A DNA stretch of 64,000 nucleotides from Leucobacter sp. cx-42 (GTDB lineage: Bacteria > Actinomycetota > Actinomycetes > Actinomycetales > Microbacteriaceae). Position numbers and translations under genes: made by a program. The first letter of the stretch is position 1, and every line of letters starts with the position of its first letter. The DNA lies in assembly GCF_014529985.1 (NCBI RefSeq), contig NZ_JACVMU010000003.1:62001-126000 (forward strand), in the 5' to 3' direction. The notes beneath the pieces are model-generated. The model saw nothing but the letters and a program-made list of their open reading frames with translations, made no database searches and was not told the DNA's origin. Shown here in pieces: positions 7,680 to 17,039 of this stretch.

Positions 7680-8597
7680 ATGGGCAACTCACAGCACGGC
7701 GAGCACGGAAACCACGGCGAGCACGGAAACCACTCCGAAGCGCCGCCGCAGGGCACAAAAGAGGAGCGCGTGCTGCAAATCCACTGGGTCGCGCAGTCAG
7801 ATCGTCCCGCCCCAGTCGCCGCGGCCACACCTGCCGAAGCGCTCGAGCTGCTGAGCGCGGGAAGCCGGGCGTTCGGCTCGCTCGGTTCACGCGGCGGCGT
7901 CATCAAGATGCACCTCGATCCCGAAGCGTTCGGCTTCGTGAATACCTCCGATGACGACGGCATTCTCAACCAAGAGCCGTTTGCGGCAGTGCTCAGCTGC
8001 TCCGATGCGCGCGTCCCCATCGAGATCGCGCTTGGCCGCGGCGCGAACGATCTGTTCGTCGTCCGGGTCGCTGGCAATGTCCCAGGAGCGGCGTGCCTCG
8101 GCAGCCTCCACTACGCATCTGAGCACTTGTCGCGTGTGCAGCTCTTCTCCGTCATCGGTCATTCGCAGTGCGGCGCCGTCACAGCTGCGGTCGACGCCCT
8201 CCTCAGCCCTGACATGTACTTGCCAATCGCCCAGCTCGCTCCGCTGCGCGAGATCGTCGACTCGATCTTCGGCAGCGTGCGGCTCGCGGCGTACGCAATT
8301 CAGCAGGTGACGGGGAACGCCACCTTCCTGTCCGCGGCACACTCCCCCGAGCTGCGCGAAGTCCTCATTGCAGTGAGCGCAGTCGCCAACTCGGCGCTCG
8401 GCGCAAACGTCGTCGCCCGTAACCTCGGCCGAGACGCCGCATATGGCGTCTACGATCTCGCTGAGCGCACAATCGGGTCCATGCGAGCAGGCGGCTGGGA
8501 GTCTGGCCTCCGGATGGCACCGATGACCGACGCGGAGCTTTCGGCGGTTATTCGCGAAGCGGCCGAGGGACACCTCGCTGCCGCTGGTTTGGCTTGA
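7680..8597 (+). CDS. Beta-class carbonic anhydrase with His-rich N-terminus
   Basis: 305 residues. Zinc ligands Cys107 in CSDAR, His161 and Cys164 in GHSQCGA are present with the Asp109-Arg111 dyad, so the enzyme should interconvert CO2 and bicarbonate. It is longer than most beta-CAs (about 200-220): the first 60 residues contain a duplicated GEHGNH hexapeptide encoded by a tandem 18-nt repeat, possibly metal-binding. Residues 195-245 insert a helical segment ([19 protein letters not shown]) in the usual core. No signal peptide, so cytoplasmic. The start lacks a clear ribosome site. Confidence 0.85.
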   Translation: MGNSQHGEHGNHGEHGNHSEAPPQGTKEERVLQIHWVAQSDRPAPVAAATPAEALELLSAGSRAFGSLGSRGGVIKMHLDPEAFGFVNTSDDDGILNQEPFAAVLSCSDARVPIEIALGRGANDLFVVRVAGNVPGAACLGSLHYASEHLSRVQLFSVIGHSQCGAVTAAVDALLSPDMYLPIAQLAPLREIVDSIFGSVRLAAYAIQQVTGNATFLSAAHSPELREVLIAVSAVANSALGANVVARNLGRDAAYGVYDLAERTIGSMRAGGWESGLRMAPMTDAELSAVIREAAEGHLAAAGLA

Positions 8598-8655
8598 TCC
8601 GCGCGTCAGACCCCTCGCGCATCTCCAGACAGGGAAAAGTTGGGGCCGGCCGCCG

Positions 8656-9561
8656 CTACGGAGTGATCCGCCCCTGCGACTGTGCGTACTTGATGCCGAG
8701 CTCAAACCTCGAGCCAACGCCAGCCGCAAGCATTGCGTCTGCAACACGGCGGCTTACGGTGCGCATGGAAAGCCCAAGGGCTTCCGCGATCCGCGCATCG
8801 GTCCAGCCGAGCGACATCAGGCTGAGAACGTCTGCGGCGCCGCGGGCATACGAGTCCCAGAGAATGCCAGACGACCAGTGGTCGTCAAACACGCGCTGCA
8901 GGGGCGCGACGATCGAGGTGCGCCGGGTGAGGAAGTAGCTCTCCTCCGAAGAATCTCCCTCGTCGGTCGACAGCACCGCGGCTGCGCCGTTGTACACCGC
9001 AAACAAGAACGGCGAGGAGCGCACACGCACCTCGATGCCGAGTGCGGTGACGTACTCCGCGAGCGTATTGAGCGTGCCGTCCGCATCGCGCGGTGGCAGG
9101 ATCAGTCGCAGCTTGAATCGGCCGCTCGCGAGGATGCTCTGGATGAGCTCTGGCTGCATATCGTTCATCCAGTTGTGCTCGTCAAACTCCGGCAGATCTG
9201 GGATCACGAGGTCCATGTTGAGCTGGCCCTCTTGGTTCTCCACGAGCAGGTTGAACCAGTGCTGCCAGAACCCAGCCTGACCGTACAGTACCTGTTCACC
9301 GGAGGTAAGTTCCTCGGCATGCAGCCAGGCCTCGTAGTAGGAAAGCAGCAGCTGCAACGACTCCGCAGGGAAGTCAACCTTGCCGTATTCTGGCCGCTGC
9401 AGAATGAAGAATTCGTCCTGCAGGTACCCAAGCCCTGCCTCAATTAGCCCGTCAACGATGCCGCGCAGGCGAGCATCTTCCGGGTAGCGGCGCAGGCCAA
9501 GGCGCCCAATTTCTTCATAATCCCGGTGCAGCTGGGCCGGGAGAAACTGCATTTCATCCAC
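8656..9561 (-). CDS. LuxR-type HTH transcriptional regulator
   Basis: 301 residues. The C-terminal 60 residues form a LuxR/GerE-like HTH (LMSLGWTDARIAEALGLSMRTVSRRVADAMLAAG). The N-terminal 240 residues have an all-helical opening and a middle mixed alpha/beta part, like the TrmB/LuxR regulators common in Actinobacteria; no receiver domain or phosphorylatable Asp motif is evident. Starts at GTG 9561; ACACATGTGT (9574-9583) lies 13 nt upstream and could be an autoregulatory site. It is encoded downstream of, and on the same strand as, the large surface protein but separated from it by a terminator, so it may or may not control it. Confidence 0.75.
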   Translation of the reverse strand: MDEMQFLPAQLHRDYEEIGRLGLRRYPEDARLRGIVDGLIEAGLGYLQDEFFILQRPEYGKVDFPAESLQLLLSYYEAWLHAEELTSGEQVLYGQAGFWQHWFNLLVENQEGQLNMDLVIPDLPEFDEHNWMNDMQPELIQSILASGRFKLRLILPPRDADGTLNTLAEYVTALGIEVRVRSSPFLFAVYNGAAAVLSTDEGDSSEESYFLTRRTSIVAPLQRVFDDHWSSGILWDSYARGAADVLSLMSLGWTDARIAEALGLSMRTVSRRVADAMLAAGVGSRFELGIKYAQSQGRITP

Positions 9562-9592
9562 GGAGAAAAATTAACACATGTGTAGCAACGGA

Positions 9593-9632
9593 ATTACGTA
9601 ACGGCCGAAGAATTCTCCGGCCGTTACGTAAT
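9593..9632. terminator. Near-perfect 40-bp palindrome / terminator
   Basis: ATTACGTAACGGCCG (9593-9607) is mirrored by CGGCCGTTACGTAAT (9618-9632) around a loop that is itself AGAATTCT. There is no long T-run. It lies between the stop of the surface-protein gene and the start of the regulator gene, so transcription termination is the likeliest role; a protein-binding site is possible. Confidence 0.6.
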
Positions 9633-9665
9633 CGCCGCAAGGATTACCCCTGGCTCAGGCGTCAG

Positions 9666-12659
9666 TTAGTTCGCGCCGTGACCATTCCGACGACGGGCGC
9701 GGATCATTCCCCACGCACCGGCTGCAATCGCGATCGCAGCAGCCGAACCGAGCAAAATCGGGTTCAGGTTGGAGCCTGTGCGGGCCAGGCCTGAGCCATT
9801 TTGCGCCTCATTGCCGGAGCCGGTGGCGGGCTTGTCTGCCTCGCCTGATCCGCCAGTGTCGCCACCGTTTCCGTCGTTGTCGCCGCCGTTATCCTTGGCG
9901 ACAACGGTGAACGGGAACTTCTCGACGCTTTCGCCTGCCGCGTTCTGAGCGGTCACCGTCAGCACGTATTTACCCGGCTTGGTCGGGGTGCCGTCGATGT
10001 CGATCTCGTCACCCGCGGTGGCCGCCATGCTTGCCCAGTCAACTGGATCGTCCGATCCCACGGCCGTCACGACCACGGTCGTGCTGTCTGCCGGGGTAGC
10101 GGTTGCGTGCCAGCCGACGTCTTCGCCGACCACAATCGGGGCATCCTGCGACTCGACTTCAGTTCGCGTGAGCTCGATCTGAGGCGCACCAAACACAGTG
10201 ATCTTAAATGTCCGCGACTCGGCTTCATTCACTGCACGAGACTGCCCGCCAATACCGCGACCAATCGTGATCTCCGTCGAACCGGCCGTAGCCGGTGTTC
10301 CTGCGAGCGTGCCCGTAGCACCGTCAAAGGTCATGCCCGCGGGCAATACACCCGAAATTCCAAGGGGCTCGCTCCCCGGAACCATGTTCGCGAGCTGCGT
10401 CGAGGATTCCTGGCCAAGCGGCAACATGAATTCCTCACCGTCCTCACCAGTGAAGATGGGCTCATCAGTGATCTGCAGGCTGAAGTCCTTGAAATCCTGC
10501 GGCGCATCAGCAGACGTCTCATACGGGGAGGACTCAGTCACACGGAGTGTGTAAGTGCCAGCAGCGACCGGAGTTCCAGTCACGTACCATGCTCCGCTTG
10601 CATCCGCCCGCGTCCCAAGGCCCTCGGGAACCGGCTGCGAATTTCCTTGAGCGTCTAGGTATTCGAACGAGTATGACGCGTCGGTACCTGACACTTCAAC
10701 GGTTTGAAGGTCTACAGGGGCACCCGCGCGAACCGAGTAGCCATCACTGTTTGCGAAGAGGGTCGCTTCAGGGTCGACACGGAGCTGCGCAGTGAACGAC
10801 TTCTCGTTTTCACCGGTCACCTCGAATGTGTACGAACCCACTCGAGTCGGTACACCGCTGAAGATCTGGGTGGCCCGGTCAAAGACCAGCCCTGGCACGA
10901 CGCCTTCTTCAACAGTGAGCGCGCCAAATGCCTCGGTGTCAGAGAGCTTGGTTTCGTAGTCGCGCCCAAAAATAGCGGTCGCGAGTTCGACCGTTTCGCC
11001 AGGGGCAACCGCCAGGTCCGCGCTCACGACTGCCGGAGTCGGGGGTGACTCGAAATCTTCGCTTTCATAGCGCTCACGACCACCGTGCTCGTAGGCAGTG
11101 AAGTGAATCGACTTGCCCATTTCTGCTTGTGTCACGGTGTGTGCCACGCCCGTTGCCGTCGCCAGTGGCTTGCCGTCGAGATACCACTGATAGCGAACAT
11201 CGTTTTTCGGAGACCCGGTCTGCTGAATAAAGTGCGTCTCCGCGGTCAATACGTCACCGACTTGGGGAGCGTTTCTATTGTCAGGAATCACGACGCGGAA
11301 AGCTGACTCTTGTTCGAGCATCGTCGCAGGCATCGCCTTGCAGGACTTTTCCGCGCGCGAGGTAACGAACGCACCGTTCGGAACGATGGTGCCGTCGCTC
11401 GTACCTACTGCGACCGTGAGCGGTCCGTTGAAGTACCATACTCGGCCGAGTGCAGCACCCGTCTTCCAGTTCGCGTACGCATTGACGGACGGAAGCGTGA
11501 ATACGCTTGAGCCCCACAGCTTCGGTCCGACCGTCATCGCGATGCTGCGCGATACGGTCGTTGAACGTGAGTGGGCGTACTGGAACTGGCCGTTGACCTT
11601 CACACCGACTTTTGAGCCAGTGGCCTTGTTCTCAGCCTCATAGGAACCCTCAATGCCGACTCCGACCGTAAACTCATGTGCACGCTGCTTCTCAACGGTC
11701 ACGGTCTCGGTGATGGTTCCGTCACCCTTGTTGCTCACGCCCATCGACCAGTCATTGGCAATGCAATCGAGGCTGAGACTGTTGGTGTTGTACACCGTTG
11801 CTTGCTTCGCCGGATCGAGCACGATAGCTTCAGGCAGGAAATACCCGTCCTCGGTTGCTTCCGCACGGTTACCGACGAATTTCATCTCTTTGTCGAGCGG
11901 TCGGGCCCAGAGATTCTTTCCGGCGAATGTGCTTGATTTCGGCCGCGACTGAAAGGCGACCGCGCCAAGGACCATGCGTTCCTGCAGGTAGGACCACTCG
12001 GTATGGTTTGCATTGTCGTTCATGACGGAGAACTGCATCTCCGGATTGGTGTTGGCCTCTGCGCCACCGCAATTGGGGGTGACACCACGTGTCCGATTGT
12101 TGGCGTTCTTTTCGGTTCCACCGTCAAAACCATTGCCGGTGCTGAACAAGCAGTGCTTGGGGTACTTCCAGCTCCGAAGCACAAACCGTGGTTTGCTGGT
12201 GGCACTGCCGCCATTCGCTTCCCACGTCGTGCTGTCGGTCTGATCGTTGAGGTCCTCAGAATCGGCACCAATTGCAAGCGGCTCGACCACCCAAGACTTG
12301 CTTGCGTCATTGTTGCAGCCGGTCCACTGCACACCGTGTTCGTGGCCGTCATTTTTGCCACCCTGAGTCGCAAGACACTTCTTGCCGTCAAGGCTTTGAA
12401 TGCGCACCGTTCCGGGGTAAGCAGAGCTCGGCTTCATGCTCCATTTTTTACTCGGAGATGAGGCGAAATGGTCATTCGCCACACCAACCTGAAGTGAGCC
12501 GCCTGGGCCTTCACCATCTGCAGCCTGCGCGGGAGTGCCAGCTGGCATCATCGCCAGCGAGATCGCCAAACCGGCGCTGAGAGCGCCTGCAAGCAGCGCG
12601 CGTACGACAGCCTTACTGCTGATGCGCGAAATCGAATGAGTCTTGTCGACTCTGTGCAT
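9666..12659 (-). CDS. Large LAxTG-anchored surface protein with ricin-like and aerolysin-like regions
   Basis: 997 residues from ATG 12659 (AAGGAG 6 nt upstream; an ATG 102 nt further upstream has no such site). Signal peptide to about 47. Residues 82-215 look like ricin-type beta-trefoil repeats (SLDGKKCLATQGG..QWTGCNNDASKSWVVEP and a second FVLRSWKYPKHCLFSTGNG unit). Residues 305-380 alternate polar/hydrophobic strands rich in Ser/Thr (TITETVTVEKQRAHEFTVGV .. RSTTVSRSIAMTVGP), reminiscent of the aerolysin/MTX2 pore hairpin. Residues 470-920 hold several Ig-like/putative-Ig units (FSGVPTRVGSYTFEV, LAGTPATAGSTEITI). The end is LARTG at 958, a membrane helix and RARRR. Lectin and pore calls are by eye. 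No neighbour explains its target. Confidence 0.65.
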   Translation of the reverse strand: MHRVDKTHSISRISSKAVVRALLAGALSAGLAISLAMMPAGTPAQAADGEGPGGSLQVGVANDHFASSPSKKWSMKPSSAYPGTVRIQSLDGKKCLATQGGKNDGHEHGVQWTGCNNDASKSWVVEPLAIGADSEDLNDQTDSTTWEANGGSATSKPRFVLRSWKYPKHCLFSTGNGFDGGTEKNANNRTRGVTPNCGGAEANTNPEMQFSVMNDNANHTEWSYLQERMVLGAVAFQSRPKSSTFAGKNLWARPLDKEMKFVGNRAEATEDGYFLPEAIVLDPAKQATVYNTNSLSLDCIANDWSMGVSNKGDGTITETVTVEKQRAHEFTVGVGIEGSYEAENKATGSKVGVKVNGQFQYAHSRSTTVSRSIAMTVGPKLWGSSVFTLPSVNAYANWKTGAALGRVWYFNGPLTVAVGTSDGTIVPNGAFVTSRAEKSCKAMPATMLEQESAFRVVIPDNRNAPQVGDVLTAETHFIQQTGSPKNDVRYQWYLDGKPLATATGVAHTVTQAEMGKSIHFTAYEHGGRERYESEDFESPPTPAVVSADLAVAPGETVELATAIFGRDYETKLSDTEAFGALTVEEGVVPGLVFDRATQIFSGVPTRVGSYTFEVTGENEKSFTAQLRVDPEATLFANSDGYSVRAGAPVDLQTVEVSGTDASYSFEYLDAQGNSQPVPEGLGTRADASGAWYVTGTPVAAGTYTLRVTESSPYETSADAPQDFKDFSLQITDEPIFTGEDGEEFMLPLGQESSTQLANMVPGSEPLGISGVLPAGMTFDGATGTLAGTPATAGSTEITIGRGIGGQSRAVNEAESRTFKITVFGAPQIELTRTEVESQDAPIVVGEDVGWHATATPADSTTVVVTAVGSDDPVDWASMAATAGDEIDIDGTPTKPGKYVLTVTAQNAAGESVEKFPFTVVAKDNGGDNDGNGGDTGGSGEADKPATGSGNEAQNGSGLARTGSNLNPILLGSAAAIAIAAGAWGMIRARRRNGHGAN

Positions 12660-12714
12660 GAGAACTCCTTGAAGTTTCGGAACAAGGAAGATCGTATGCC
12701 CGTTTTCCAATACA

Positions 12715-12750
12715 GAGGCGGGGTTGGCAACTTTTTGCCAACCCCGCCTC
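12715..12750 (-). terminator. Terminator of the pot operon
   Basis: GAGGCGGGGTTGGCAA (12715-12730) pairs perfectly with TTGCCAACCCCGCCTC (12735-12750) around CTTT. It lies after potD on the minus strand and before the surface-protein ribosome site, separating the two transcripts. Confidence 0.75.
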
Positions 12751-12829
12751 AGCCGGTTCATGCGTGTCTTCGGGTGCGCCGCTCATTTCTAGGTAGTCAG
12801 GCGTGCGTCAGAAGGCACGAAGTCCCGCG

Positions 12830-13942
12830 TTAGCCCTTGAAGGTCTCGAAGATCTTCGTGTAGTTCGTCATCTCCTCGTTGTTGCAGGGCTGGACCGGCT
12901 TCGCCAGGTCGTATCCCTCTGGAAGATTGATTGCCGGGCTGTTGCGCAACTCTTCGCTCATGAGCTCTTCGGTGCCAGTAACGCCTGAGTTGTAGGCCTG
13001 GAAGTTCACCGCGACTGCCATGTTCTCGGGGTCAAGCATCCAGTTGAGGAAGGTCTTTGCCTGGTCGACATTCTTTGCACCCGAGGGAATCGCAAAGTTG
13101 TCCTGCCACAGCGCAATGCCCTCAGTCGGATAGACAAACTTGATGCTCGGGCGTTCCTGGATCGCACGGTGAGCTGCACCGTTCCAGATCATTGCCATCG
13201 ACTGCTCGCCATTCGCCAGACGCTCGAAGATGCCATCACTGTTGATCGTGCCGACACGTGGCTTGAACCCGACGAGCAGGTCCTGCGCAGCCTGGAGCTC
13301 GGGCCCGTCAGTGGTGCAGAAGTCGCCACCGGTAACGCGTAGCGCCGAGTTGATGACCTCAGACTGATCGTTCATGATGCCGACCTTGCCCGCCGAAGCC
13401 GGTGGGTTGAAGTAGTCAGCCCACGAATCCAGATCTTCCTTGATCACGTCGGTGTCGTAGGCGAAGGAGGTCGTGCCATACAGGTACGGAGTCGAGAACT
13501 TACGGTCCTGATCAAAGTACACGTCCATGAACGCAGGATCGATGTTCCCACCGTTCGGCAGTGAGGTTGCATCGAACTCCAGCAGGAGTCCATCGTTCTT
13601 CAAGATCTCAACCATGTAGTCGCTTGGCACGACTACGTCATACCCGGCGCCGTCCGACGCACGCAGCTTCGCTTCCAGGCTTTCGTTCGAGTCAAAGTAG
13701 TCGACGTTGAGCTTGATGCCAGTGTCGGCGGTGAACTTCTTCACGAGTTCTTCTGGGTAGTAGTCGCTCCAGGTGTAGAGGTTCACCTCTCCACTTGTCG
13801 CTTCGGTGTACTCGGTCGATGCAGCTCCGTCGCTGCTGCCCGAGTCACTGACGCCGCCGCCACACGCGGTGAGTGCGAGCGCACTTACCGCAGTAACTGC
13901 GAGGGTTTGGGCGATTCGTCGCCCCGTGACGTGTTTACGCAT
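12830..13942 (-). CDS. potD: Spermidine/putrescine-binding lipoprotein
   Basis: 370 residues from ATG 13942 (GAAGGAG upstream). Lipobox ALALTAC with Cys27, then a type-II binding-protein fold: EVNLYTWSDYYPEELVKKFTADTGIKL, YDVVVPSDYMVEIL, MIWNGAAHRAIQE and the C-terminal NPEN-like region are typical of PotD/PotF. It captures polyamines outside the membrane and delivers them to PotBC. Last gene of potABCD; its start overlaps the end of potC by 8 nt. Confidence 0.92.
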   Translation of the reverse strand: MRKHVTGRRIAQTLAVTAVSALALTACGGGVSDSGSSDGAASTEYTEATSGEVNLYTWSDYYPEELVKKFTADTGIKLNVDYFDSNESLEAKLRASDGAGYDVVVPSDYMVEILKNDGLLLEFDATSLPNGGNIDPAFMDVYFDQDRKFSTPYLYGTTSFAYDTDVIKEDLDSWADYFNPPASAGKVGIMNDQSEVINSALRVTGGDFCTTDGPELQAAQDLLVGFKPRVGTINSDGIFERLANGEQSMAMIWNGAAHRAIQERPSIKFVYPTEGIALWQDNFAIPSGAKNVDQAKTFLNWMLDPENMAVAVNFQAYNSGVTGTEELMSEELRNSPAINLPEGYDLAKPVQPCNNEEMTNYTKIFETFKG

Positions 13943-14771
13943 GTTGCTTGCTCCTTCGTTGGGACTGCAGGAATGTGATGGTCGTAACGACGATTGCCAG
14001 AACCAGCAGCAGCGTGGCCACGACGTTGACCGCCGGGCTCGCTCCACGCCGAATCAGGCTGAAGAGGAATACCGGCAGCGGTGTCGCCCCCGCGGCCGAG
14101 AGGAAGTTGGAGATGATGAAGTCGTCAAGCGAGATCACGAACGACAGGATCGCTCCGGAGATGATGCCTGGCACTAGGAGGGGCAGGGTGATCCGCCGGA
14201 AGGTCTGCCACGCTGAGGCGCCCAAGTCCGTTGCCGCCTCAAAATACGTCGTGCCGAGACCCTTCAGCCGCGCACGAACCGGCATGAGCGCGAACGGAAT
14301 ACAGAACGATGTGTGCGCCAGAATGAGCGCAAGCATGCCTGGCTGCAGCCCAATGAGTCGGATGAACCCCAGCGTCGCAACCGCGAGCACAATCTCTGGC
14401 ACGACGAGCGGCGCAGAAATGATCGCAATTGCCACACCAGAGAACTTGGCCCGAAGCTGTTCAACAGCGATCGCGAACAGAATGGCAAAGGTCGTGGCAA
14501 TGATGGTCGCGACCACTGCAATCTGCAGCGACACCCACACCGCGCTCATGAGGTTTGCGTTCTGCGCAACCTCCCCAAACCAGCGCGCGCTAAAGCCCTT
14601 CCAGACCAACGCTGAATCGCCATCGTTAAACGCATAAATCGTCGTAATGAGAATGGGGATGTACAGGAAAACAATGCCGAAGATCGCGACGGGTGCCACC
14701 CCGGGAAAGTCCCGAAGACGCAACGCGCGCGCCGGCTTCTTGGGCCGGACGGCAGGAGTGCTGGTACTCAT
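13935..14771 (-). CDS. potC: Polyamine ABC transporter permease PotC
   Basis: 278 residues, six predicted membrane helices, and the ATPase-docking EAA loop EAATDLGASAWQTFRRITLPL near residues 172-192. A Pro/Ala/Arg-rich cytosolic N-terminus precedes the first helix. It overlaps potB by 4 nt (ATGA type) and potD by 8 nt, so the operon is translationally coupled. With PotB it forms the translocation pore. Confidence 0.92.
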   Translation of the reverse strand: MSTSTPAVRPKKPARALRLRDFPGVAPVAIFGIVFLYIPILITTIYAFNDGDSALVWKGFSARWFGEVAQNANLMSAVWVSLQIAVVATIIATTFAILFAIAVEQLRAKFSGVAIAIISAPLVVPEIVLAVATLGFIRLIGLQPGMLALILAHTSFCIPFALMPVRARLKGLGTTYFEAATDLGASAWQTFRRITLPLLVPGIISGAILSFVISLDDFIISNFLSAAGATPLPVFLFSLIRRGASPAVNVVATLLLVLAIVVTTITFLQSQRRSKQHA

Positions 14772-15745
14772 AGCGTGATCTCCACCTTCTTGCCCGACTT
14801 CCGCGAGTACAGCGCAACAGCGAGCAACGCGATCATGAGCATGATGAGAATGACAACTGACAGTGCCGCGCCAAACGGCCAGTTCCTCGCATCACCAAAC
14901 TGGGACGCGATGAGGTTACCGATGAGCAAGACGTTTCCACCGCCGAGCAATACCGGTTGAACGTACGAGCCGAACGCTGGCATGAACACCAACAGCACAC
15001 CCGAGATGACTCCGGGGACGGCGAGCGGCAGAATGATCCGCCGCATCACCGTGGTTTTCTTGGCACCGAGGTCGTATGCGGCCTCCGCCAGTCTGAAATC
15101 GAATCCGGCGAGTGAAGAGTAGATCGGCAGCACCATAAATGGCAAGAACGTATAGATGAGGCCGAGCTGTGACGCGAGCGGGGTGTACAGCAGCTCAAGT
15201 TTTGGCAGCCCCATCCCCTGCAGCCCCTTGTTCACGATGCCGTTGTCGTTCAAGATCAACATCCACGCGTAGGTGCGTACGAGCAAGTTTGTCCAGAACG
15301 GAATCGTGATGAGGAGCACCAACACGTTCTGCAGTTTTGCGGAACGCGTTGCGATCCAGAGCGCAATCGGGAAGGACAGGACCAAACACACGGCGGTAGT
15401 AATGGCCGCCTGCAGGAGTGAGTCACCAAAGACCTTGAGATAGCGCGGATCAAACTGCGTATTGCCCACGAAGTCCGACTGGAACAGGAAGTTCATATAG
15501 GGCTCGAGCGAGAACTCGTACACCACGCCACCGCCCTGGGGCGGGCGAGACATGAACGAGAACATCACAATGATGACGAGCGGACCAATGGTGAAGAGGG
15601 CAGCGACGATGAGCGCAGGCACCACACCGAACCACGGAATTCTGCCGGGCTTACGTTCGGGTGCACGGCGCTCAGCGAGCGGCACCAGATTGACGCCGGT
15701 GCGATCCGCGACCGGTCGTGGCGGCCTCGTGCTGAGCCGAGACAT
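14768..15745 (-). CDS. potB: Polyamine ABC transporter permease PotB
   Basis: 325 residues with six membrane helices after a ~35-residue basic N-terminus, and the EAA loop EAAYDLGAKKTTVMRRIILP. Order A-B-C-D and 1-4 nt overlaps match the classical spermidine/putrescine operon. The large first periplasmic loop is typical of PotB. Confidence 0.92.
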   Translation of the reverse strand: MSRLSTRPPRPVADRTGVNLVPLAERRAPERKPGRIPWFGVVPALIVAALFTIGPLVIIVMFSFMSRPPQGGGVVYEFSLEPYMNFLFQSDFVGNTQFDPRYLKVFGDSLLQAAITTAVCLVLSFPIALWIATRSAKLQNVLVLLITIPFWTNLLVRTYAWMLILNDNGIVNKGLQGMGLPKLELLYTPLASQLGLIYTFLPFMVLPIYSSLAGFDFRLAEAAYDLGAKKTTVMRRIILPLAVPGVISGVLLVFMPAFGSYVQPVLLGGGNVLLIGNLIASQFGDARNWPFGAALSVVILIMLMIALLAVALYSRKSGKKVEITL

Positions 15746-16893
15746 TACGCCACCGTCGATTCTGGGGCGAGCGGTCGCAGGGCCTCAACAGGCGCAAACA
15801 ACGGAAGTTCGGCTTCGGGCCTGATCGTGTCAGCGAAGGGAGGTGGCACACGCACAGCAAGCTCGGTGCCGTCAGCGAGCTCGACCGTCACCCGCAGGTC
15901 GGTACCCATGTAGACGAGTTTGCTCACTCGCCCGGTGGCGAACTGCACGCCGACAGGGTCGAAATGAATGCGTTCCGGTCGAATCGTGAGCGTGACTCGC
16001 CCGCCAGGCGCCGAGACCCGCTGGCTCAGCTGCACGGGAACTCCCCCAGGCAGCTGCACCGTCAATGACTCAGCTGACTCGTCAACGACCGAGGTGGCGA
16101 CAAAGTTGGTTTCGCCAATAAAGTCAGCGACGAACCTGCTCGCGGGACGCTCGTAGATTTCCTCAGGTGTTCCGATCTGCTCTGGTCGACCGTTATTGAA
16201 CACCGCGATTCGGTCGCCCATGCTGAGCGCTTCTTCTTGGTCATGCGTGACGAACACGAAGGTGATGCCGGTCGTTCGTTGCAATCGCTTGAGCTCAGAC
16301 TGCATCCCGCGGCGAAGCTTCAGGTCGAGGGCAGCAAGCGGCTCATCGAGCAGGAGTACCTGTGGTTGTTTCGCAAGCGCCCGTGCCAGTGCGACGCGCT
16401 GCTGCTGACCACCTGAGAGTTGATCTGGCTTGCGATTCGCCATCTCAGAAAGCTGCACGAGGGCGAGCATTTCATCGACCCGTGCGCGGATCTCTGCCTT
16501 CGGAAGCCGTTCCATTTCAAGGCCGAACGCAATATTTTCCGATACCGAGAGGTGCGGGAAGAGCGCGTACGACTGGAACACCGTATTGACTGGCCGTGCG
16601 TGGGGTGCGAGCTCATCGATCCGCTGGTCGCCCAACATGATCTCACCGTCATCGAGGGTTTCGAGGCCGGCAATCGAACGCAACAGCGTCGTTTTACCGC
16701 AACCCGACGGGCCCAGCATGACGAAGAATTCGCCGGGTTCGATAGTAAATGACACGTCATCAATCGCGTTGACGTGCGTCTTTTCAGGGGTCACGAACGT
16801 CTTACGAGCGTGCGAGATCCTCAGTTGCCCAGTTGGGGGTCGATTCGATTGTGATCGCTGAGGGACGGAAGGAGCAGGAATGGGCGTAGTCAT
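15745..16893 (-). CDS. potA: Polyamine ABC transporter ATP-binding protein PotA
   Basis: 382 residues. Walker A GPSGCGKTT at 61-69, signature LSGGQQQRVALARA, Walker B VLLLDEPLAALD, switch VFVTHDQEEAL, and a C-terminal TOBE domain (from about 285, SAPGGRVTLTIRPERIHF). First gene of the operon; ribosome site AAAGAGGCG precedes the ATG. The promoter shares a 146-nt intergenic region with the divergent TetR-amidohydrolase gene. Confidence 0.92.
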   Translation of the reverse strand: MTTPIPAPSVPQRSQSNRPPTGQLRISHARKTFVTPEKTHVNAIDDVSFTIEPGEFFVMLGPSGCGKTTLLRSIAGLETLDDGEIMLGDQRIDELAPHARPVNTVFQSYALFPHLSVSENIAFGLEMERLPKAEIRARVDEMLALVQLSEMANRKPDQLSGGQQQRVALARALAKQPQVLLLDEPLAALDLKLRRGMQSELKRLQRTTGITFVFVTHDQEEALSMGDRIAVFNNGRPEQIGTPEEIYERPASRFVADFIGETNFVATSVVDESAESLTVQLPGGVPVQLSQRVSAPGGRVTLTIRPERIHFDPVGVQFATGRVSKLVYMGTDLRVTVELADGTELAVRVPPPFADTIRPEAELPLFAPVEALRPLAPESTVA

Positions 16894-16953
16894 ACAGGCG
16901 CCTCTTTATTCTCAGAGGGAATGCGCCATTGCATCCCCTTGTGGTGCCCAAAG

Positions 16954-16966
16954 CTAATGGGATTAG
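16954..16966. promoter_or_regulatory. Operator-like inverted repeat between potA and the TetR gene
   Basis: CTAATGGGATTAG is a perfect inverted repeat (CTAAT/ATTAG, 3-nt spacer) followed by further GATTA direct copies up to 16973. Its place in the divergent promoter region makes it a candidate site for the TetR domain encoded just downstream. Confidence 0.45.
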
Positions 16967-17039
16967 ATTAGATTCGCAACACCCAGTTATCGAGCTTTAC
17001 CAAGCCGAGACATTCCGAAACGCAATGAGGCGGTATTTC

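Noticed and set aside
12659-12761. 34-codon N-terminal extension of the large surface protein
   Set aside because: The AAGGAG site and signal peptide start at 12659; the extension overlaps the pot terminator hairpin.
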